NCBI RefSeq assembly: GCF_016808335.1
Contig: NC_053141.1
Location: forward strand, 29,379,249 to 29,443,248
Source of the DNA: Panicum virgatum
Taxonomy: Eukaryota > Streptophyta > Magnoliopsida > Poales > Poaceae
Length of the DNA stretch: 64,000 nt
Direction of reading: 5' to 3'
The notes below the pieces were generated by a model, which worked only from the letters and a program-made list of their open reading frames with translations, did not search any database and was not told the origin of the DNA. Position numbers and translations under genes: made by a program. Positions 56,756-64,000 of this stretch are shown piece after piece (the stretch's first letter is position 1; each line of letters starts with the position of its first letter).

Positions 56756-59722
56756 TGTAACACCCTAATTTAAATTTTCTATTTAATAATAAATTTAATT
56801 GGTTTTATTTAATTTTCTAAGGTTTATTATGATTAGTCTTGCAATTAATCTAATTTTGTTTCACAAGTAATTAAAATTTTTCTAGGTTTGAACTTGTTTG
56901 TGCATTCATGCTGGTGCATGGTTTTATTTCGGTTGAGTGCATAGGGTTTGAATTCAAACTTGTGTTTGAATTCAAATAGATTTGAGTTGGTTTGAAAAGG
57001 AAAAGAGGAAAGGAAAATAGAAAACCCCAACCGGACCTAAACCCAGCAACCCAGCCAGCCCAACCCGCGAGCTGGCCCAACCTCTCTCCCACCCTCACCC
57101 CACGCGGCCCACGACCAGCACGCGCGCCCTCCGCGCTCAGCGCCAACTTGCGCACACGGCCCGCTCACTCCCTCTCCCCGCGTGGCCCGTGGCCCAGCTT
57201 CCCTTCCCATGCTCGGCGCAAGCGCCCCGCTCCCGCTCAGCCCCGGCCCACCTGCAAATGCCCCCGTCTTCGCTGACAGGGATGGCCCGCTTGCCAGGTC
57301 CGCCTCCCTCGCGCCGCGCACGCGCAACGGAACCTCGTGATCCCCGGCCGTGACCTCGCCGGCCTTCCTTATCGGGCGCGCACGCCGAGATCCCCAGTAC
57401 CCCCTTTAAACACCCCCCTGTGACCCCCCTTTCCTCTATCCTCGCCCCCGCAGCCGCCACCATAACCCTAGCGCAGCTCGCCTTGCTCCGCCACGCAACA
57501 CCCAATGCGCCGCCGTGCCCTCGCCGCTCTGCTGCACCTCTGCCACCAAGAAACCCCGTTGGAGCTCCGTCCCGTGCCCAAGACCGACCCCGAGCTCGCT
57601 TGCCCCGGTCCGAACCACGTCTGCACCGGAATTCGACCCGAGACCCGCCTCCGGTGAGTTGCTCTGCTGGTGCAATTTCACGCCGCCGGTGACGTTCAAG
57701 CAGCCCTGACCCCCCGCAGCACTTCCGCAGGCCCATCCCGAGTCAATCCAAGGAGTCCAGGAGCTCGGAGATCCACCACCGCGTCTCCTCCTCGAGCTCC
57801 GCCCGAGCGCTGCCCGAACGCCACCGCGCAACCTCGTCGCTGGCCTCCCTGCGATGACCCTCCGACCGACCCAATGCATGGTAAGCACCCCCAAGCCCCT
57901 ACCGTCCTTTTGCGCTAGACGTTTTCACTTGGAGCGCACCCTTGGAGCCCCGGCACCGCTCGCCGGTGATGTCCCGCCGCGCAGACCCGCCACCGCCATG
58001 GCGCGCACCGTTCCAAGCCCTGCAAAACCCCACTAACCCCCCAGGTGGATTACGCATGTCGCGTACTCCACCCACGACCAAACCATAGGCCGAACCGAGC
58101 CCTGGAGCGCCGGATTGGCAAACTCCGGCGACCCGTTGCCGTGCGCCGCCGCTCCCGCGCCCGACCTTTCCTGGTCGCGCGATCCAGATCGAACGGCCCA
58201 AAACAGATCCAGCCCAAGTCAACTCAGGCAGATAACGGTCAGCGCCAGCCCCTTTTGCAAAAGAACCCCTGCAGTTTCCAGAAATCAACCCGCGGTCCTA
58301 GGCAGTTCAGAAGTAATTACACAAAGGCCCAGTTTTTAGCGTTTAGGCCCCTGACCTTTCCAGAAATAGAACCCACCATCCAGTCCCTATAGTTTTGCGA
58401 GTTAGACCCTAGATCTATCCTTTAATTATGTTTTAGCCCCTAGTTTTTGCACAGAAGCCCCTAGAACTCTGATTTTCTTGCAGTTTAGCCCCTAGACCTT
58501 GTTTTAAGCCTAGTTTTCGCATTTTAGCTCCATTTTAGGTGTTCTTTATGTCCACGCAATCGTTGTAACGCGTAGAATAGTTCTAACTCAGTTTTGTTTG
58601 TTGTTTTTATGTATTGTCATACTGTTTCTTAGTGTTTGCCTTTGTTTGTATGTATATGTATTGCTGGACTTGTTTTGGCGTAGCGATCGTGAGTAGACGT
58701 TGATCCTTCGGAGGAGTACCAGTAGCTGGAGCAGCCACCGTTTTCACAGCAGTTTGAGCACTAGGAGAACTTTGAGGAAGGCAAGTATAACATGAACAAC
58801 ACCTATCACCTTTAAATACAATTTCATACTGCATTTTAATATTGTATGCCTATAAGGATTTTCCTAGCCACTTCATATCCTTTATATATCCCTTGGGTTG
58901 CAATTTGGTTAGTTGTGCTAGGTGCCGCGCTATAACACACTTGGTCCTTCTTTATTAATTTGATTAACGGTATATGCAACTTAATTCTGGGAGTGGCCCT
59001 CTGTGATCTGTGCTTGAGTGGCTCACGTCTCGTTAAAAATTGGTTTTTCTAGAAACATGGTTTAGGGGGCCAGCACGGTGCTTAGTGCTTGGTTGGCCAC
59101 TCTCCCTAAGGACCGGTTCATAGAGCGACAACCTGGGACAACAGCGCTACCACAAGACTGGAATGAGACGGTCTTGGCTTACTAATTAGGTCTTTTTGGT
59201 TTGGAGTAACTTACCTGCGGGGCAAGGGTGGTGAGCTTCAATGGTCCCTGCTCCTCCGGCTTGGTCTATGCTACATGTCTTGTACCCCCGTGAGGTGGGC
59301 CCCATCGTCGTTGATCCAACTCTTCGCGGTTACGCCTTACCAACGAGATTCTTTGTAACGGCCTCATAGTGTGCTTGCTAGCCATCTCACCTAAGGAAGT
59401 GTGATGAACAACTAGCGTAGCTCACGACATGTGGGTAAAGATGTGCAACCTCTGCAGAGTGTAAAACTGGTATACTAGCCGTGCTCACGGTCATGAGCGG
59501 CCCAGATCCTCCTTTTGATTAGTGGGGTTATCTTCCTTTGATTAGGGGGGTTCCCCGGGTGGTTTGGTTTGGTTCTCAGTAGTTCATAACTAATTTTGAT
59601 TAATTACTATGTAACTGGGTTTATGGTAATTCATCCACTTGTAGTAATTAGCTTTAATAAAATTTTGCTAAGATTAAAAGCTAATGCAGTTGAGTTAGCC
59701 AACCTTAGAGCCTCATAGTTTG
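56756..59722 (+). repeat. LTR3 of tandem element C, 3' end missing
   Basis: Matches LTR2 from TGTAACACCC to GCCTCATAGTTTG, then stops; about 400 bp of the LTR end is missing. Exon-like segment at 58697-58780 has in-frame stops. GC-rich cassette about 57030-58200. Confidence 0.9.
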
Positions 59723-60109
59723 TGTTACAGAGAAATGGCCAGTCTATGACCGAGTGACACACGGAGACTCAATTCCCTAGAGAGGTAGCAGCTGGGAAGA
59801 CAACGAGTGAGATAAGATACCTGATACACTTCTAAACTATCGAGCTAGCCTCTCTAGATCAGACTAACTATCTAACTAATCTTAGGGAAAGTAGAGTTTA
59901 CTTCTGCGGCCTCAGGGAAGGACTCAGAATGGGATGAGAAGGGAGTCCAACGGCAGTCGGCACTACTGCTATGAAAACACCCGAACGTGGTGGACTACGA
60001 AGGGCGGACAGGGCTGTCACCACCTGCCGCCTACCACAACGGTACCGTGGGATGGAACACACTTTCTAGCTAACACTATGCTCAGACACCACGTCTGCAC
60101 TTGGTGTTA

Positions 60110-60140
60110 GGATTTCTCTCGAGGCCTTCGAGAGAAATCC
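60110..60140. repeat. perfect inverted repeat, 13-bp arms, 5-base loop
   Basis: GGATTTCTCTCGA, loop GGCCT, then TCGAGAGAAATCC, an exact reverse complement. It lies in solo LTR X and could form a stable hairpin in DNA or RNA. Confidence 0.92.
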
Positions 60141-60505
60141 CCCTCAACCTAGAGCACTAACTTTAGATACTCTAGTCCGAGCGAGAAAATCCGTAAGATA
60201 GATTCCTGACTATTAGTGAGATAACTTAGCCTAAGCTAAAGGACACAACTTCCGCACTCGAGCTGAACACTTTGACTTGAGAAGATAAGGAAAGCAGAAA
60301 GTAAAGCTAACTCAGAAAAGTAAAGAAGATAACTTATATTGATAACTTCGAAAGAAAGATACAAGAGCTTTACCAGACTTCCGAGGACTCCGGAATCCCG
60401 AGCAAAGCTCGACTCGACTCTAACTCCCAAACTACTAATCCTACTCTAGAAAGTGAAGAGAGAAATGAGCTCCAAGGTGTGTGTTACAAGTGAGGGATGA
60501 GTGCT

Positions 60506-60515
60506 CTATTTATAG
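60506..60515 (-). promoter_or_regulatory. TATA box in solo LTR X
   Basis: Minus-strand CTATAAATAG within GGGCTATAAATAGAGCAC, a canonical plant TATA box that sets the likely orientation of X. Confidence 0.6.
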
Positions 60516-61210
60516 CCCTTCCAAGGTCGGTTCTGAGCAGGTGAAGCACGTGGTGTCGGTTGGAGGCGGTTGTGGCCGTTGTGCTTAGCTTCCACACGAA
60601 GCCGGAACCTGAGTGGCTGCAAGGTGGGGCCGGCCGGCATCTCCTAGGCCGGCCGACCTAGGAGTGTGGCCATCTGGCCACCGCCTTTGCGTGGACGTCC
60701 CTGATTACTTCCTGGAGTCGGTGGAGGTTGCGTAGCTTCAACGACTACATGTGCTAGGCCGGCCGGCCTCCCTCTGGCTCTCATCGGCCCTCTGTTGCAC
60801 CGTCATTGCGAGTGGACGCTTGTGATCTCCCAGGGAGTTGGATTGATGACATGGACATGCCTTTGCACTGAGTGGTGGGTCCTTTGATCCTTGTGCAAGC
60901 CTTTCGGTCCATTCGATCGAACCGACATCCAATCCTCGGCTCAGAGACACTTGAGTACATGACATCGTCCCTGGATTGAAGACGTGGCAGTGTATGTGGG
61001 GGTGCCAGACCGGCCGGCCTAGGATAGGCCGGTCAGCCTGGGTTTTGGCCCAAATTCGTTCTCTTTTGTCATGTGTTCCCCTGAAATCAAAACTCATCCA
61101 AAACTTGTGGAACTTATTAGAATTAAATAAAATATGAATGGAACATAGTGTAAAGCTCGATTTATTTCCGAGAAGTTGACGGTCAGAATGTGAAATTGTG
61201 GCTGTCAACA

Positions 61211-61444
61211 GTTGGCTATGTGCCTTAATGTGTTTTTGTTGGCTTGGTTAAGCAAAGATGTTGTCCTACGGAGCATTCTTGAAAGAAGCACACCTATATG
61301 AGCCCGACTGTTGAACGTCGCTATCTATGAGACTGGGGTAATCTCTAGCAAGCTCATGAAAAGACCAGGGAGTATGACGTATATGCTCCACCCGCAGAGT
61401 AGGCTACTGGCAGCCACGTACTGGTTATGACTTTGAGTGAAACT
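61211..61444. other. unassigned 234-bp spacer between X and G
   Basis: No coding frame, LTR end or repeat recognised. It may be internal 3' sequence of an Athila-like element lying before an LTR, or older flanking DNA. Confidence 0.4.
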
Positions 61445-62900
61445 TGTTCGCACCTATTGGCGCTCCTTAAGTACTCATTTTATCCCTTGTTTATCCTTGA
61501 TAATGGCATGAATTTAATATCAAAATCACTAACCGTCCTAACCCCAGCCTAATTATTGGTCATTTTCACGTTTGCACATATATTTTGGAGGAACTTCGTT
61601 TTTGCAGGTTTTTGGCCTATTTTAGAGCATGAAATGATGAGGCCCGTGAACGAGCGCCAACACGGAGAAAGGCGAAGGCCAAAGCCCATGTTGATTCGAA
61701 GCCCATCCATGCACATCCATCCTCCAAGGGAGCCCAAAGGACCAAGCCCACGAAGATGAGATCAAGATACTTCGGGATTGAGCAAAGCAAATGAAGATTT
61801 AAGGAAGGATTCTCTATCCCATCCTTTCCTCGAAGATATCTCCAAGATAACGACGTCCAAAGGGGTGCAATTGTGAAGGACATAAACTCTAGAAGATGCG
61901 AGGAGTCTACACGCGAAAGATGATACCGAGGCGGGCCCGAAAGAGGGTAGGCCGGCCGGCCTAGGCCCATGGGGCCGGCCGGTCTAGCCCGTTTCCGATG
62001 CGGTTCGGCCTCCCCTTTGACCAGTGGCTTCCTCGGCTTATAAATAGCTCGCACCTTATTCAATTCGGGGCATCAATCCACCCAGAACTCGACGAAAACC
62101 TAGGGCTAAGACCGAAGGGAGACGACGGCCGCCGTAAGTCTTCGAAGTTGTCTAGGAGATGGCTTAGGCCACCCCTAGCCGCCATGGCCTCCCTGCGTGG
62201 TTGTGTCATGGTGGAGTTCATGAGCTAGTTGGAGTCGTCAATGGTGTATATGCGGTGGTGACGATCCAAACGAATCTATTATGTGAGTAATGTCTTCATG
62301 TCATCCGATCTATTTAGCGATCATGTCTCTCCTCTTTGATTTCGTTCTTGCCTTGGGTGTGCTTATTCCAAGATCTATTCTCGAGATAGATTGCATGGGG
62401 TCTTCTTGTAGCTATGGTGGCTAGGAGTTCATACCGGATCTACCCAGGGGGGTTCGACACTAGCATGCTTCTGGGGGCTTAGTCCCAAAGGGAGTGTCAT
62501 GACAGGGCGTGGCCTGAGTAGGGGGGTTCCCGAGGGGTTGGATTGGAGGTTTTGGTTTAAAGAGGCTTTGGATGAGATGCATGTTGTGCTTACTCGTTTA
62601 GCTAGAACTACAACTAGAATGCGAGCGATCGGTTTAGTCATGCCTTCGGTCATGCTTTATCCTTACCGATGTTCATGGATGAGATCAACCTTTGTACATC
62701 ACTCATATCTATCAAAGGTTTACCCTTTATATGCAATCAATGCTTCATGTTAGGATAGATCCGTTAGATTAGATGGAAAACCCTAGTAAGTTCATTGTCG
62801 ATCCACGGATTGATAAACCTTGGGGGAATACTCTAAGAGAAAAGCTACCACGATCCGTGCGCTCGCGGTATATAAATTGGGGTGCTACGGAGCATCAACA
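61445..62900 (+). repeat. 5' LTR of element G (about 1,456 bp)
   Basis: Runs TGTTCGCACC...GAGCATCAACA. It shares with B the segments CTATTGGCGCTCCTTAAGTA, TATTTTGGAGG and ATCAACA at its end. GGCCGGCCGGCC-type motifs lie at 61950-61985. TATA box at 62039. Confidence 0.8.
62039..62047 (+). promoter_or_regulatory. TATA box in the LTR of G
   Basis: TATAAATAG in the context CGGCTTATAAATAGCTCG, about 590 bp into the LTR. It is a canonical LTR promoter motif. Confidence 0.65.
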
Positions 62901-62908
62901 AGCTTTTC

Positions 62909-62926
62909 TGGCGCCGTTGCCAGGGA
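62909..62926 (+). other. primer-binding site of element G (tRNA-Asp type)
   Basis: TGGCGCCGTTGCCAGGGA, 8 bases (AGCTTTTC) after the LTR end, the same spacing as in B. One base differs from the B site. Confidence 0.87.
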
Positions 62927-64000
62927 TCGGCAACTTGAACCCTAGGGCGATCTATCTAGTTTTTTTTGGACTAACCCTAATTTTTATTATTGCATATATC
63001 CTGTGTTTCTTGTTTGTGTCCATGAATGCAGGTAAAACCCTAGACACAAAGCGATTGAAAAGTTCTCAACGTCCGTACTTTGACAAGTCCAATCTCACTC
63101 AAGCAAGTTGAAGGCTATGTGAAGACCCGCTCTTTAGTGGTAGGTGCTAACTTTTATTAGTGGCCTAGCATCCGCTATCGAGTCCCCACTCCCCAAAGCA
63201 AAAGATGATAAATAAGGTACGCCGCCGTGTCAATTGATTTTAAAGACTGATGTTTTTGGAAAAAATTGTTTGTTCAAGCAATAGGTATGAAGCATGCCCG
63301 CGAAGAAAATCGTGTGATCATCATCATCTATGAAGTGTTACTGTTGTTATGAGATTTTCGTCCAAGATCAGAGAAGTACCATGAGAAAATAATAGATTAT
63401 TTTGAAGCTCCATCAATTCTTCTTTCCAACGCATCAAGAATCGTGAATTTTGGAGATCGGTGTGAAGAGTTATGGTAAAATCTTTCAACGCTGCGCGTTC
63501 TGAAATGTCTCGGGACAGAGTGTAGTGCCGGAGTAAAACGACCTTAACTTCTTCATCCGGAGTCTGTTTGGGATCAATGACCACTCGTTGAAAAGGTAAT
63601 TTCATAAGGTTTTCCATGGAGTAGAATTTTGGTACATGTTCTGTGTAGGATGATCAAGGAATTCAACGAAGAAGAGGCAGCAACAAACAATGGAGAAAGT
63701 GATGACGATGTCGCAAGATGTTTGGAGGACCTTGTGCACAAAAGTTGATGATTCAAAGTTGACCAACGCTGGAGGAAACAATATTAGAGGAACCATGATG
63801 CCACCCATCTTCTCCATGGGATGCTCAAGAAGATTCTAGTCGAGTGCAATCAAAGAAAGAGACCGCTCTGATCATCGACACAAAGCATGGGAGCCTCCTT
63901 CGATCCCGACACCTTAGGCAAAGAAAGAACCATGGAGACAGACCATTGGAGCCATGCTACTTGCTGGTGAATCAATGGTGATGACCTTGAAGCCAAGGAT
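62927..64000 (+). other. internal sequence of G without a recognisable gene
   Basis: AT-rich sequence with short open stretches only. I recognise no gag core, knuckle or protease motif on either strand. In B gag starts 239 bases after the primer site; nothing like it is found here to the window end. Confidence 0.6.

Larger units (their letters stand above)
59723..61210 (-). mobile_element. probable solo LTR X of an unidentified family
   Basis: On the minus strand it would run TGTTGACAGCCAC...CTCTGTAACA, about 1,488 bp, with TG...CA ends, a TATA box and no internal region or primer site on either side. Flanks GTTTG (59718-59722) and GTTGG (61211-61215) are an imperfect 5-bp duplication. The left edge coincides with the truncation of LTR3, so it may instead be a deletion junction. 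No gene is seen inside. Confidence 0.5.
61445..64000 (+). mobile_element. Athila-related element G, 5' end (runs off the window)
   Basis: LTR, tRNA-Asp primer site and at least 1.07 kb of internal sequence on the plus strand. It belongs to the same broad LTR family as B. No gag frame is seen where B has one, so it may be a large non-coding derivative. Confidence 0.75.

Noticed and set aside
62773..63111. 112-residue frame with a hydrophobic stretch spanning the LTR end and primer site of G
   Set aside because: It runs through the primer site and AT-rich leader, which would give hydrophobic codons by chance; no homologue in B.
63324..63817. Overlapping minus-strand frames at the window end
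   Set aside because: Short, overlapping, no motif; the sequence belongs to the internal part of G.
1..64000. CRISPR array, bacterial operon, rRNA, or host protein-coding gene
   Set aside because: No regular spaced repeats and no rRNA core; all significant coding similarity is to retrotransposon gag, protease, RT, RNase H and integrase.

Overview
This 64 kb window is plant nuclear DNA, almost certainly from a grass and probably a panicoid; the species call is inference from element types. I see no host gene. Nearly every base belongs to LTR retrotransposons inserted into one another. Most are one large family of Ty3/gypsy elements: LTRs of 3.4-3.6 kb ending TGTAACACCC...GGGTGTTACA, an initiator-tRNA-Met primer site (TGGTATCAGAGC), gag-PR-RT-RNaseH-IN order and a C-terminal chromodomain (Tekay/Del-like chromovirus). 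A second family is Athila-like: LTRs of about 1.45 kb and a primer site TGGCGCCGTTGCC...GGGA matching tRNA-Asp.

Layout. 1-941 and 12738-16220 are the two halves of an Athila-like element on the minus strand (B), split by Tekay-like element A (942-12732, plus, duplication GCTTG). To the right of B lies a short non-autonomous Tekay-related gag-protease element (C) in a tandem form: internal region 1 (16221-17781), shared LTR2 (17782-19213 plus 52687-54619), internal region 2 (54620-56755) and LTR3 (56756-59722, truncated). LTR2 is split by element D (19214-52681, duplication TAGAT/CAGAT). D is itself invaded twice: its 5' LTR by E (22426-34624, plus, duplication TGCAG/TGCAA) and its 3' LTR by F (37324-49336, minus, duplication CAAAC). 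Past C come a probable solo LTR X (59723-61210, minus), 234 bases I cannot assign, and the 5' LTR, primer site and start of another Athila-related element G (61445 to the window end). The order of events is therefore C, then D and B, then E and F (in D) and A (in B). With E and F removed, both D LTRs are exactly 3,639 bp, which supports the boundaries.

Function. A, E and F carry the enzymes of a complete chromovirus. F is nearly intact and very young: both LTRs are 3,418 bp and differ at about a dozen sites by eye. A and E are decayed. C and D keep only gag and a protease region and could move only with enzymes from elements like F. B keeps gag and a protease cut through its catalytic centre. 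G shows no gag where B has one.

Most notable: (1) the gag gene of A, E and F is interrupted by a 109-110 bp GT-AG intron at the same codon boundary; (2) the long LTRs contain two short exon-like segments about 1 kb apart, with a perfect GC-AG type donor consensus and matching phase, that would encode a Q/E/Y-rich peptide from the LTR itself; (3) C and D are mosaics, including a protease swap and a leader holding the 3' end of another retrotransposon; (4) nearly all premature stops are C-to-T type changes, mostly in CHG context.
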